A stretch of 21,398 bases of DNA from a virus. The notes beneath the pieces are model-generated. The model did not search any database, was not told the DNA's origin, and saw only the letters and a list, made by a program, of their open reading frames with translations. The stretch spans positions 1 to 21,398 of IMG/VR virus record IMGVR_UViG_3300009433_000071; one strand, written 5' to 3'. The position numbers and the translations under genes are program-made. This document shows positions 14,898 to 21,398 of this stretch, piece by piece (position 1 is the first letter of the stretch; each line of letters starts with the position of its first letter).

Positions 14898-16498
14898 TCT
14901 ACCGCCTTAATCATTGGCGCAGCATTTTTAGCTACCTCACTCATTTGTTGTGCTTCTTGCATTTCTGCTGCTTGTTGTTGTTGCTCTTGTCGTTCTTGGC
15001 GCATGTTTGCTACTTCTTGACTTGATCTCAACACTTTAGAAGGTACACCTAAAATATTAGCAGCATGTTTCATTAATTGATCCATATCGTAATGATCCAT
15101 AATGTTTGTTGTTTCTGCTAATGGCATTGCAATTTCAAGTGAACGTAAAATAGATTGTAATTCACTTTGACGTTGCGCCCTTGCTAATGGTGATACATAT
15201 TCAATCTCAATTGGTTGACCTTGTAATATTGGTGGCGCTTCTGGTAGTTGTCCTTCACGCAACATAATATTAAACACTCTAGTTATAAGCGGTTGTAATA
15301 ATTCAGATTGTAATCTACCAAGAACCGGTGCAAGCAATCGCATTTTTTCTTCATTACGTTGCACTACTTCTGTAGCGGTCATGTTTTGATTTTGTGTTAA
15401 TATTAATTGATCAACATAAAATGCTTGACGTATTGCTTCACGTCTTTGTTCTTCATAGTTTAGGCCCAACATTGTATTAGCACCTGTAACTAATGGTTCA
15501 ATACGATCTCTAGATCCAGCACGGTAAAAGTTTAATCCACTAGGAACAGTACGTATTGGTAAAATAAAACCATCATCCGGAACAAGCAGCGGAGGATCAA
15601 CTTGTTTTTGTACTGCACGAATACTTGTTTCAGACATTTTATTTAACATCTTAATATCTGGTAATGCGGTCATAGCTGGGGAACGGCCATAAACTTCATT
15701 AGAAGCTTTTAACCACCGGCTTACCATAAACGGAAATTCGTCATATCCGCTTTCACTTAATATTTTTTTATCTTCTATATCACAGTAGATAGAAGCAAAT
15801 GGTTTATTGATAGAATCTTTTTTTGTGTAATCTCTATCACTACGTGGCATAACAACGTGCATTATTTTAACTTCTTCGTATGGATCTTTTTCCATCATTC
15901 GTAACACACGTTGACTTACTTTATCTTCACCAAATTTTTCAATACATTGACGTGCTGACATTTTTAATTCACGGTATACGGTGTCAACAATGCCTTTTGC
16001 ATTTTCTGATACACAAAATTCTTTTACGTACCTTGTTGAAAAACGCATGACATTATCCGGATCACTTTCAACAAACATACAAGCTGTACCAAAACTTGCT
16101 AAGTCATAATAAAATTCATGTATTTCTTGTTGAAAATTTGAACGTGAGAAAGCCACGTACATTGATTCTTGTGCGGATTCTAACCACTCTTTACTTGTAT
16201 CATCTGTATCTAAAAAATTATCTTTGTATGCTAATGCAAACCACGCACTTGCACTATTTGTTAACATACCATGTAATGAAGCTGACAATAACTCAAGAGC
16301 ATGTATAGCGGTTGCATCAAATATTAATTCTGTTCGCTTGTCGCCTTTTGTCCTAGTTTTTTCTATGTCAGCTTTTCGTGGTAAAACATAGTCTGCAACA
16401 TCTTGCCAATGTTCTTCCCATGTTTCCCGTTCTGCAATCAGCTTATGCTTACGATCTATTAGTCTAGCACATCGCTGTTTTTCTGTTTGTCGTTCCAT
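14894..16498 (-). CDS. Portal protein (T7 gp8-like head-to-tail connector)
   Basis: At 534 aa this protein is almost the same length as T7 gp8 (536 aa). The N-terminus is basic and helical (RCARLIDRKHKLIAERETWE), followed by WQDVADYVLPRKADI and the ELLSASLHGMLTNSASAWFAL block, then FEFY-type tail region EIHEFYYDLASFGTACMFVE. Later come GYDEFPFMVSRWLKASNEVYGRSPAMTALPD and MTATEVVQRNEEKMRLLAPVLGRLQSELLQPLI, all hallmarks of the podovirus connector family. The C-terminus is a Gln/Glu-rich coiled coil (about 495-520). It forms the 12-fold channel at the capsid vertex, binding the terminase during packaging and the tail afterwards. The ATG follows the previous stop directly, with AGGAAAC as ribosome site. 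Confidence 0.95.
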   Translation of the reverse strand: MERQTEKQRCARLIDRKHKLIAERETWEEHWQDVADYVLPRKADIEKTRTKGDKRTELIFDATAIHALELLSASLHGMLTNSASAWFALAYKDNFLDTDDTSKEWLESAQESMYVAFSRSNFQQEIHEFYYDLASFGTACMFVESDPDNVMRFSTRYVKEFCVSENAKGIVDTVYRELKMSARQCIEKFGEDKVSQRVLRMMEKDPYEEVKIMHVVMPRSDRDYTKKDSINKPFASIYCDIEDKKILSESGYDEFPFMVSRWLKASNEVYGRSPAMTALPDIKMLNKMSETSIRAVQKQVDPPLLVPDDGFILPIRTVPSGLNFYRAGSRDRIEPLVTGANTMLGLNYEEQRREAIRQAFYVDQLILTQNQNMTATEVVQRNEEKMRLLAPVLGRLQSELLQPLITRVFNIMLREGQLPEAPPILQGQPIEIEYVSPLARAQRQSELQSILRSLEIAMPLAETTNIMDHYDMDQLMKHAANILGVPSKVLRSSQEVANMRQERQEQQQQAAEMQEAQQMSEVAKNAAPMIKAVE

Positions 16499-17230
16499 TT
16501 AGTTTCCTAACCCTTCATCTGAATTACTTCCAATAATTGTTGAACCCGTTGTTGATTTACCGGAAATTTTTTTCTTTCCTGTTATCATGTTAAACGTGTT
16601 ACTAATTGTTTGCCCAACAAGTCCTTGTACATTTCTTTTCTTTTTATATGGTTTGCCTTCTTGTTTTGCTTGAAAGCCACCTCGATAATCTGCGTAGGCA
16701 GCTTCAGGATTTGCTGCATTTGCACCCGCTTCACCAGCTGCAATTCTCATTGGTGTTCCTACTATTGGTGGTGCAGCAAAAGATAGACCGGCTAATATTA
16801 ATCCTTTAGTTCTGTTTTGTGATTCTAACATTTTGCTAGAAATAGGAATGCTTGTCATTGCACCAGTTGGATCGCCACTACCCATTGCGCTATTAGATGC
16901 ACCATACTTAATAGCATTGGCATTCGATATAATTTTACCATTAACAACATTGGAATATCCGCCAGTATTTTCATTGTAAGACAACAATTTTTTGTTAGCC
17001 ATTTCTTCATTAGTGTATGCAGATGCTTCATTGCCATACATATAAATGTCTTTGCCTTTTAAATTATACGCACCATAATCTTTTTTTTGCGTACTACTTC
17101 CACCAGTTTGATTAGTTTTTAAACCCAATCTTTTACTAACAACAGTTTTTATTTCTGTTGCTGTATTTCTATTAGATTCTTGTTGTCTTTCATTTCTATC
17201 TCTACTAGCTGTACTTGTTGTAGCACTCAT
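16499..17230 (-). CDS. Unknown protein with hydrophobic Gly/Ala segment, before the portal
   Basis: This 243-aa protein is not one I recognise. Residues 1-50 are polar and rich in Thr, Ser, Asn and Gln. Residues 51-110 hold Tyr- and Asn-rich sequence (YNLKGKDIYMYGNEAS). Residues 143-172 form a Gly/Ala/Pro hydrophobic stretch (LILAGLSFAAPPIVG and beyond). Then come a basic patch (KPYKKKRNVQGLVG) and a Ser/Thr/Gly-rich tail containing TTGSTIIGSNSDEGLGN. That tail is faintly like the TILT..QGL motif of the two preceding small proteins. The ribosome site AGGATAATTATG uses the last codons of the upstream gene. It is cotranscribed between terminase and portal, so a head-assembly role is likely, but the function is unknown. 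Confidence 0.75.
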   Translation of the reverse strand: MSATTSTASRDRNERQQESNRNTATEIKTVVSKRLGLKTNQTGGSSTQKKDYGAYNLKGKDIYMYGNEASAYTNEEMANKKLLSYNENTGGYSNVVNGKIISNANAIKYGASNSAMGSGDPTGAMTSIPISSKMLESQNRTKGLILAGLSFAAPPIVGTPMRIAAGEAGANAANPEAAYADYRGGFQAKQEGKPYKKKRNVQGLVGQTISNTFNMITGKKKISGKSTTGSTIIGSNSDEGLGN

Positions 17231-17232
17231 AA

Positions 17233-17553
17233 TTATCCTAACAAGGTAGGCGCAACAGTATTTGCTTTATCACCTAGTCCTTGTGATCCAGTTAATATTG
17301 TTTTTGATCTACCTTTTTTTTTACGTTCTAAACTATCTGCTATGCCATCCATACCAGAAGCCATGTCTACTTCTGTAGTTGACGGGCCTTGTGTTGCTGT
17401 AACTTCTTCCATTGGTTTTATACTTACTGGTTTTGTTATTGATGGTTTTGTTGTTGGTTGTTCTAATACCGGTTCAGTAGGTACTGCTGTTTTTAATTTA
17501 GGATATTTTTCATCTATTGTTTTAGGAATAAATTTTTTAATAACGCCACCCAT
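17233..17553 (-). CDS. Small TILT-motif protein, copy 2
   Basis: This 106-aa protein has a Pro/Thr-rich, presumably unfolded middle (PTEPVLEQPTTKPSITKPVS), a basic patch ERKKKGRSK and the C-terminal sequence TILTGSQGLGDKANTVAPTL followed by LG. The last 25 or so residues match those of the gene just upstream (KKKG, TILT, QGL, AN, V, P, LL in register), while the N-terminal parts are unrelated in sequence though both Pro-rich. It starts 2 nt after the upstream stop (TAATTATG). Small proteins with a C-terminal TILT-type motif occur near terminase and portal genes of many podoviruses, from memory. The function is unknown; a short docking peptide for a head component is a possibility. Confidence 0.8.
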   Translation of the reverse strand: MGGVIKKFIPKTIDEKYPKLKTAVPTEPVLEQPTTKPSITKPVSIKPMEEVTATQGPSTTEVDMASGMDGIADSLERKKKGRSKTILTGSQGLGDKANTVAPTLLG

Positions 17554-17555
17554 AA

Positions 17556-17780
17556 TTAACTCAACAATGATGGTCTAACAATATTAGCATCTTCTATTAA
17601 TCCTTGTTGTGATGTTAGAATAGTAGACGCATTACCTTTTTTCTTTTTTGCTAATTTCTTTTCTTCTTCCATTGCTTCCTGTGCTGCTTCGTTTTCTTCT
17701 ATTGTTGGATCAGGCATTTCAGGCAATGGCTTTACCGCTGGCGGCGGTGCTGGCATTGGTGGTGGTTTTAAAAATCCCAT
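17556..17780 (-). CDS. Small TILT-motif protein, copy 1, proline-rich N-terminus
   Basis: This 74-aa protein starts in a TAATG overlap with the terminase stop. Residues 1-24 are almost all Pro, Ala and Met (MGFLKPPPMPAPPPAVKPLP), then an acidic helix (EENEAAQEAMEEEKK), a basic patch (KLAKKKKGNAS) and the C-terminal TILTSQQGLIEDANIVRPSL followed by LS. It shares this C-terminal motif with the next gene. The order Pro-rich arm, charged helix, short conserved tail looks like an adaptor or scaffold-type peptide rather than an enzyme. The function is unknown. Coupling to the terminase gene suggests a part in packaging or early head assembly. Confidence 0.8.
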   Translation of the reverse strand: MGFLKPPPMPAPPPAVKPLPEMPDPTIEENEAAQEAMEEEKKLAKKKKGNASTILTSQQGLIEDANIVRPSLLS

Positions 17781-19087
17781 TATCGTATTCCTATTGTTTG
17801 TTTGTTTTTATCAAACGGGTTGTAAACATCTTGCGCCATTTGTTGTGGTGCTTCTATTTGTTCGGTGTTTCTATTAATTGATTGTGCCATTATACGTGCA
17901 GCATCACACATATGACTTGACCAATCATGTACGGGCTTATCCCGATATCTTCTTGCACGTTCATCCCATGCACGGTGATATTGTCGTAACGCATTTAACA
18001 ATGGTTGACAGTTATCAGCATCTATATAACAGCGAGGAAGAAGCATCTTTAGCGATTCAATCCCATCTTCTAGCGGCATCTTCGGAATAACCGTTGCCCG
18101 TATACCAAGCTGATATAAATATTCTTTTCTACTTACACCGGTAGATAGTTCTTTTACTTCCAAATCATGGGGAAAGAACATTCCGTTTTTATCGTAAAAA
18201 TAATCTTTTTCTTCTATAATCTTAACATAATGATCTAGCGCTTCACCGTTCGCTTCATAACAATCAATAATAGATACGGATCTACCAATCTTTTGAAACC
18301 AAATAATACTGGTATAATCATGAAAGCCTAAATCTACCGCAATGTTTACTTTAACACTAGGATCGTAAGGCACTTTAGTAATATGATTCTTATCTGATAA
18401 CACATTAACTAATGGGCCGTAGACAGATCCACCAGCGTTTGCATCCCAGCTACATTCAAACTCTTGCATGAACGCATCTTCCGACATGGAAGCACGGGCA
18501 TCTGCTAATTCTTTTGGATCTAATATTCCTGTTTCAGAACTCTTATATGTTTTACAAAACCAGCCGTCTGTTATTCTTGCATGTTCATATACTTCATGGA
18601 AATACGACATACCCTTCGGTGTTGATATAAATAAAACTTTTCCTTTTTTATCCGCAATAGCCGGTCTAATAATTGTTCCAAATAATTGATCTGATTGTTG
18701 TGCCGTTTCATCAATGACAACAAACGATAATGCTAAACCCCTCAAGGCATCCGGTGATTCACCAGACAGTAACATAATTCTTGGCCCATGTGCAAAGGTT
18801 ACTGATAACTCCGTTTCATTAAATTTTGCATACGGTATATCTTTACAAAAGTTTTTTAAATAATCCCACGCTACCCTTCGGGCCTGAATTTGTGTTGGAC
18901 TAATAAAAGCCATACGGGCCATTTTATCTGTAGACCGTAGTGCTTCCCTAATTAAGTGTACTAGAGCCGCTATTGTTTTACCTCCACGCCTGTGCATGGA
19001 AATAACGACAAACCTATTCGTATCTAATGCCTTATGTATTTCTATTTGTTCTTTACGTGGATGATACGGTATTTTTATTACTGGCAT
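17780..19087 (-). CDS. terL: Terminase large subunit
   Basis: This 435-aa packaging motor starts directly at the TAG of the 67-aa gene and lacks a visible ribosome site, so translation is probably coupled. The N-terminal ATPase has Walker A-type MHRRGGKT (31-38), Walker B SFVVIDE (121-127, catalytic E127) and the coupling motif LFISTPKG (152-159). The C-terminal RNase H-like nuclease has VDLGFHD (D252), FFPHDLEVKE (D308) and HDWSSHMCDAARI (D395). At 435 residues it is compact compared with T7 gp19 (586 aa). It cuts the concatemer and drives DNA into the procapsid through the portal. All expected catalytic residues are present. Confidence 0.97.
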   Translation of the reverse strand: MPVIKIPYHPRKEQIEIHKALDTNRFVVISMHRRGGKTIAALVHLIREALRSTDKMARMAFISPTQIQARRVAWDYLKNFCKDIPYAKFNETELSVTFAHGPRIMLLSGESPDALRGLALSFVVIDETAQQSDQLFGTIIRPAIADKKGKVLFISTPKGMSYFHEVYEHARITDGWFCKTYKSSETGILDPKELADARASMSEDAFMQEFECSWDANAGGSVYGPLVNVLSDKNHITKVPYDPSVKVNIAVDLGFHDYTSIIWFQKIGRSVSIIDCYEANGEALDHYVKIIEEKDYFYDKNGMFFPHDLEVKELSTGVSRKEYLYQLGIRATVIPKMPLEDGIESLKMLLPRCYIDADNCQPLLNALRQYHRAWDERARRYRDKPVHDWSSHMCDAARIMAQSINRNTEQIEAPQQMAQDVYNPFDKNKQTIGIR

Positions 19088-19291
19088 CTAATTAATGGGG
19101 TTGTCGATTAAATCTTTAAAAAGACCAATGTCATTTTGTGTTTGTTCTAAAAAAATACCAGCCCACTTTTTAACTTCTTCCTCATTTTTTAATCCAGTAA
19201 ATGTAGCCCAAACCATCTTTTGTTTTGTGTCGTAAGAAATAATACAGCTTAATTGGTCTGTAATTTCTAATGTTTTACTAACTATGTCCAT
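19088..19291 (-). CDS. Small unknown protein before the large terminase
   Basis: This 67-aa protein (MDIVSKTLEITDQLSCIISY at the start) is not one I recognise. It reads like a compact alpha/beta domain: strand ISYDTKQKMVWATFTGL followed by helix NEEEVKKWAGIFLEQTQND. GGAG precedes the ATG by only 4 nt. It is the first gene after the 294-bp gap and abuts the terminase start, so it may mainly provide translational coupling or be a small packaging factor. Both ends fit the operon, and its base use is like that of its neighbours, so it is probably real. Confidence 0.7.
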   Translation of the reverse strand: MDIVSKTLEITDQLSCIISYDTKQKMVWATFTGLKNEEEVKKWAGIFLEQTQNDIGLFKDLIDNPIN

Positions 19292-19585
19292 GTGGCTCCA
19301 TTAATCCCATGCTTAAACGATATACCACTCGCCCACTAGATTTTGGGGGTATAGGGCCTGAGTACCACTAAATATGGGGTATACCTTTAAAACACTTAAT
19401 CTATATCTAGCGGCAGAAAATGGCTGATATCTGTAGTAGTCAGATCATGAACCTGACGGAAACCGCAGAAAACAAACAAAAACTGGGGGTGATACACAGT
19501 ATGTACACACTAACCACAAGATGTAGGATCAAAGAACCTCATAATGCGCCCGCAAGGCTGGCAATGCGCCGGCCATAATAAGTAA
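19292..19585 (-). other. Gene-free segment between small and large terminase genes; candidate packaging or control site
   Basis: This 294-bp segment has no open frame of note and looks richer in G and C than the surrounding coding DNA. It contains a G-run motif three times on the plus strand: GGGGGTATA (19345-19353 region), GGGGTATACC (19376-19385) and GGGGGTGATA (19485-19494). It also holds the direct repeat AATGCGCC (19543-19550 and 19563-19570), an imperfect hairpin GGCTGGC...GCCGGCC at its right end, and an imperfect palindrome TCAG-N9-CTGA around TCATGA (19440-19456). Small-terminase binding (pac/cos) sites often lie in or near the terS gene. A promoter for the structural operon is an equally good explanation; I see no convincing sigma-70 pair. 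Confidence 0.5.
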
Positions 19586-20005
19586 CTATTTACCTATCTT
19601 ATCCAATCCATCATCATGATCAATAACAGTTAAGGGATCAGATATATCATTACTGAACTCAATCTTAATTGTCGTATCTTGCTTCACTTCTTGTTGTAGC
19701 TTTTCACTAAACAGACTTGGTATCATTGATTTACACATCCATCTGATATGAGCCAGTTGTTCACGAACTACTTGCATTTGTGTTGGTTCAGGATTCTCAA
19801 TCAACTCAATTGATTTATCATACCAAGCCATTGCACCTTCCTTACGTGCTGTTAACACACGTTCAGCAAGCTTCATGTCCTTCCTTGTCCAGTTATTAAA
19901 TGATGTTGAACTAGGCATATCTTTGTGCCTACATATCCTTGATAATGGTTCACCAAGTTGTAGTTGCTCAACAATCTTATCAATAATCTGTTCGGATCTT
20001 TTCAT
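19586..20005 (-). CDS. terS: Terminase small subunit
   Basis: This 139-aa protein has a helix-turn-helix-like N-terminal part (IDKIVEQLQLGEPLSRICRH, then MPSSTSFNNWTRKDMKLAERV) followed by ARKEGAMAWYDKSIELIENP, and then a helix with VREQLAHIRWMCKSMIPSLF and a variable tail (VKQDTTIKIEFSNDI). This is the pattern of the small terminase family seen in Sf6/P22-like and many alphaproteobacterial phages, where the HTH binds DNA and the central helices form the ring. It overlaps the HGGMS gene by 26 nt. The separation from the large subunit by a 67-aa gene and a 294-bp gap is somewhat unusual. Confidence 0.85.
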   Translation of the reverse strand: MKRSEQIIDKIVEQLQLGEPLSRICRHKDMPSSTSFNNWTRKDMKLAERVLTARKEGAMAWYDKSIELIENPEPTQMQVVREQLAHIRWMCKSMIPSLFSEKLQQEVKQDTTIKIEFSNDISDPLTVIDHDDGLDKIGK

Positions 20006-20213
20006 CTATGTACTTGTCCAATGCTTCAGGATTGTTCTTAAAATACTTTAAATTACTTAATGCTTTACGTTTACCTTCTATCGTTGTTTGTCCTCTAGAC
20101 ATGCCACCATGTAGTTTACATCTACCATTAAACAATGCTTTAGCTTGACAAGGATTGCCATCATACTTTCTTCTAGCACCACAAGGAATTTTCTTTAAAG
20201 GTCTACCAACCAT
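19980..20213 (-). CDS. Small HGGMS-motif protein with CCCH zinc-binding pattern
   Basis: Counted from ATG at 20213 this is a 77-aa protein. A TTG start at 20237 would add eight hydrophobic residues and is less likely, although neither start has a clear ribosome site. It has C11, C22, C32 and H35 in CGARRKYDGNPCQAKALFNG then RCKLHGGMS, a probable zinc-binding loop, followed by a basic helix TTIEGKRKALSNLKYFK. The motif HGGMS(T)G with preceding cysteines occurs in small proteins next to terminase genes of many proteobacterial phages. The biochemical role is unknown; DNA binding during packaging or replication is a fair inference. Confidence 0.8.
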   Translation of the reverse strand: MVGRPLKKIPCGARRKYDGNPCQAKALFNGRCKLHGGMSRGQTTIEGKRKALSNLKYFKNNPEALDKYIDEKIRTDY

Positions 20214-20243
20214 AATAAACAAACGAAAGGCCAGCAATTATAA

Positions 20244-20672
20244 TCATATATTTAGTAATTGTTGTAGTTTTTGTCTAGTCTTTTTATTTTTTTCTTTATC
20301 AAGATCATCACACAGCAAGTACAAAGACAATAAATACTTTTTATAAACTGTTGAACGATGATAACCAAAACGTCTTGATAGTTCTTTCCAGCCAAAATTA
20401 TTTGCTCTTGCCCAAACTAATCTACGCATATCAACATCAGGCATTAACAGAAACAAGTAAATACATAATTCCCATAAGCTTACAGCACTTGTACTTAAAC
20501 GAACTGTATATTCTGCATCATGATATCCATAGGCTAATTTAGCATCCTGTAATGTATTAACATCAAACCATGCTGTTACACTTTGCTTCTTCATCCAATG
20601 AGGAAGTCTACGATCAGTACGTGCAGCAGATTGAAATGCCACCATTAAATCTTTAGGCGTAACTTCTGCCAT
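20244..20672 (-). CDS. DUF6362-like helix-turn-helix protein
   Basis: This 142-aa protein starts with AAAGGATTT just before ATG and overlaps the end of the winged-helix gene by 20 nt. The N-terminal half has DLMVAFQSAARTDRRLPH and a Tyr-rich stretch. The C-terminal half has MPDVDMRRLVWARANNFGWKELSRRFGYHRSTVYKKY, a sigma-region-4-like helix-turn-helix. The pattern 'R-R-L-P ... D-R-R-L-V-W-A-R-A ... W-K-x-L-x-R-x-F/L-G-x-x-R-x-T' is that of DUF6362, common beside HGGMS and small terminase genes in alphaproteobacterial phages. It may be a DNA-binding regulator of late genes or a packaging accessory. The family call is from memory. Confidence 0.75.
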   Translation of the reverse strand: MAEVTPKDLMVAFQSAARTDRRLPHWMKKQSVTAWFDVNTLQDAKLAYGYHDAEYTVRLSTSAVSLWELCIYLFLLMPDVDMRRLVWARANNFGWKELSRRFGYHRSTVYKKYLLSLYLLCDDLDKEKNKKTRQKLQQLLNI

Positions 20673-21306
20673 AAATCCTTTGATTACATTCTTTTAAAGC
20701 CCACTCAACCTGTTGTGGGTTATCAGATAATAAATACCCTTGTAAATCACCCCAGTATTCCCGTGAATAATGTTTAGACCAATTTCTACCCATGTACTCC
20801 ACAGCATATTCTAGCGAACCTTTTTTAGACTTTTTACCCTGAACTGTATCTCTGTATGAAGTCCTTCCTGACCTATCAACAGACATCATTTTACTAGCAA
20901 ATCCTATTAAACTTTTTACCTTTTCATTCTCAAATTCTTTCGGTGTTTCTTTAATAGTTTCTTTAATAGTTTTGGGTGCAATCTCATGCACTACCTTTTG
21001 ACGTGATTTTGCACCCCTTGATGCATCATCTTGCACTAGGTTAAAGTTAAATCCATACCAATTTGATAACCCTTGATGGCTCTTTAACATGATGACAACA
21101 TACCTGTGCGCAATCAATTGTTTCATGCCATACTTTACACTCCTGACACACAACCCCGATTTGCGAGCAAGGTAATTATAACTAGGATTACATTGTTTAG
21201 TTTGTAGATTTAAACAATTCAATAACTCCATAGCTACACGTCTAGCACCATCAGATAATTTTTTATCACGGCTAATTTCAAGCTGAAGCTTCCATTTAAG
21301 CAGCAT
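20653..21306 (-). CDS. Winged-helix DNA-binding protein, probable replication protein
   Basis: This 217-aa protein has GAAGG nine bases before its ATG. Residues 18-90 form a winged helix of the HTH_36 type: SDGARRVAMELLNCLN, PSYNYLARKSGLCVRSVKYG as helix-turn-helix and MKQLIAHRYVVIML as wing. Residues 111-125 hold a repetitive linker (TIKETIKETPKE) encoded by a 12-bp tandem repeat. The C-terminal part (YAVEYMGRNWSKHYSREYWG and on) is a helical domain. Proteins with this layout are usually annotated as phage replication (O-like) initiators or HTH regulators. Its position upstream of the packaging genes fits either a late regulator or a replication protein. I see no ATPase motif. Confidence 0.7.
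   Translation of the reverse strand: MLLKWKLQLEISRDKKLSDGARRVAMELLNCLNLQTKQCNPSYNYLARKSGLCVRSVKYGMKQLIAHRYVVIMLKSHQGLSNWYGFNFNLVQDDASRGAKSRQKVVHEIAPKTIKETIKETPKEFENEKVKSLIGFASKMMSVDRSGRTSYRDTVQGKKSKKGSLEYAVEYMGRNWSKHYSREYWGDLQGYLLSDNPQQVEWALKECNQRIYGRSYA
20946..20972 (-). repeat. 12-bp tandem repeat in the linker of the winged-helix gene
   Basis: TTTCTTTAATAG on the plus strand occurs twice without a gap and is followed by TTT, giving 2.25 copies. On the coding strand it encodes the duplicated TIKE of TIKETIKET. The unit keeps frame, so copy-number change would only alter linker length. Confidence 0.9.
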
Positions 21307-21397
21307 CGAGTAAATCCTTCATGCTATGTAAATTTGTTTGCGGTATCCAGTAACTTGATCTGCCGGCCCTTGTTCCCCAATATTGATTCTTTTTTCC
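21296..21397 (-). CDS. 3' end of an unidentified gene (runs in from the right edge)
   Basis: An open frame enters from the right edge and ends at TAA (21298-21296), overlapping the start of the winged-helix gene by 11 nt. It reads NQYWGTRAGRSSYWIPQTNL near the start and ends HSMKDLLDAA. A second frame, ending at TGA (21321-21319) and reading GEQGPADQVTGYRKQIYIA, is also open from the edge and has slightly more AT-rich third positions, so I cannot decide which is the true upstream gene. I recognise neither. Confidence 0.35.
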   Translation of the reverse strand, partial: GKKNQYWGTRAGRSSYWIPQTNLHSMKDLLDAA

Positions 21398-21398
21398 A

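Noticed and set aside
19538-19576. Tiny open frame MAGALPALRAHYEVL after the small terminase stop
   Set aside because: Fifteen codons, no ribosome site, in frame with the terS stop and built from the GC hairpin and AATGCGCC repeats; more likely noncoding.

Overview
The window is a stretch of an AT-rich tailed-phage genome with podovirus (T7-like) virion architecture. Every gene I can support lies on the minus strand, so the transcript reads from the right edge to the left edge. No tRNA, rRNA, CRISPR, insertion sequence, integrase, RNA polymerase or lysis gene is visible. The AT-rich codon use, the mixture of T7-type virion proteins with BPP-1-type (Bbp19) and alphaproteobacterial-phage-type (HGGMS, DUF6362) small genes, and the general resemblance to marine podoviruses suggest an uncultured or marine phage of a low-GC alphaproteobacterium (SAR11/Pelagibacter-like hosts are a reasonable guess). 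The host assignment is inference only.

Layout in transcription order. (1) 21397-19586: end of an unidentified gene, a winged-helix replication-type DNA-binding protein, a DUF6362-like HTH protein, a small HGGMS zinc-ribbon-like protein and the small terminase. (2) 19585-19292: a 294-bp gene-free segment, visibly richer in G and C than its surroundings, with a repeated GGGGTATA-type motif; candidate packaging or control site. (3) 19291-14652: a 67-aa protein, the large terminase, two small proteins sharing the same C-terminal TILT..QGL...LL motif, a 243-aa protein, the portal (close to T7 gp8 in length) and a Bbp19-like protein. (4) 14659-12369: scaffold, a 146-nt leader, major capsid protein and a probable decoration protein, closed by a rho-independent terminator. 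(5) 12319-8809: a 48-aa basic protein, tail tubular protein A and a tail tubular protein B enlarged by four FCCH-like repeats. (6) 8816-369: the ejection set: a gp13-like GNAT-fold protein, a gp14-like protein, a gp15-like coiled-coil protein, an 889-aa protein that ends in an S-adenosylmethionine methyltransferase domain, a second terminator, and a 980-aa gp16/DarB-like protein. (7) 372-1: the N-terminal part of a tail fiber that runs off the window.

The genes are tightly coupled: most neighbours overlap by 1-26 nt (TAATG or ATGA junctions) or are separated by 0-3 nt. The only real gaps are the 294-bp segment, the capsid leader and the two terminator regions; these are the likely points where expression levels are set. 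The most unusual content is the 889-aa protein, which sits among internal virion (DNA-ejection) proteins yet carries a methyltransferase domain and a second domain that resembles one found in phage 'polyvalent' proteins. It may be an enzyme delivered into the host with the genome.
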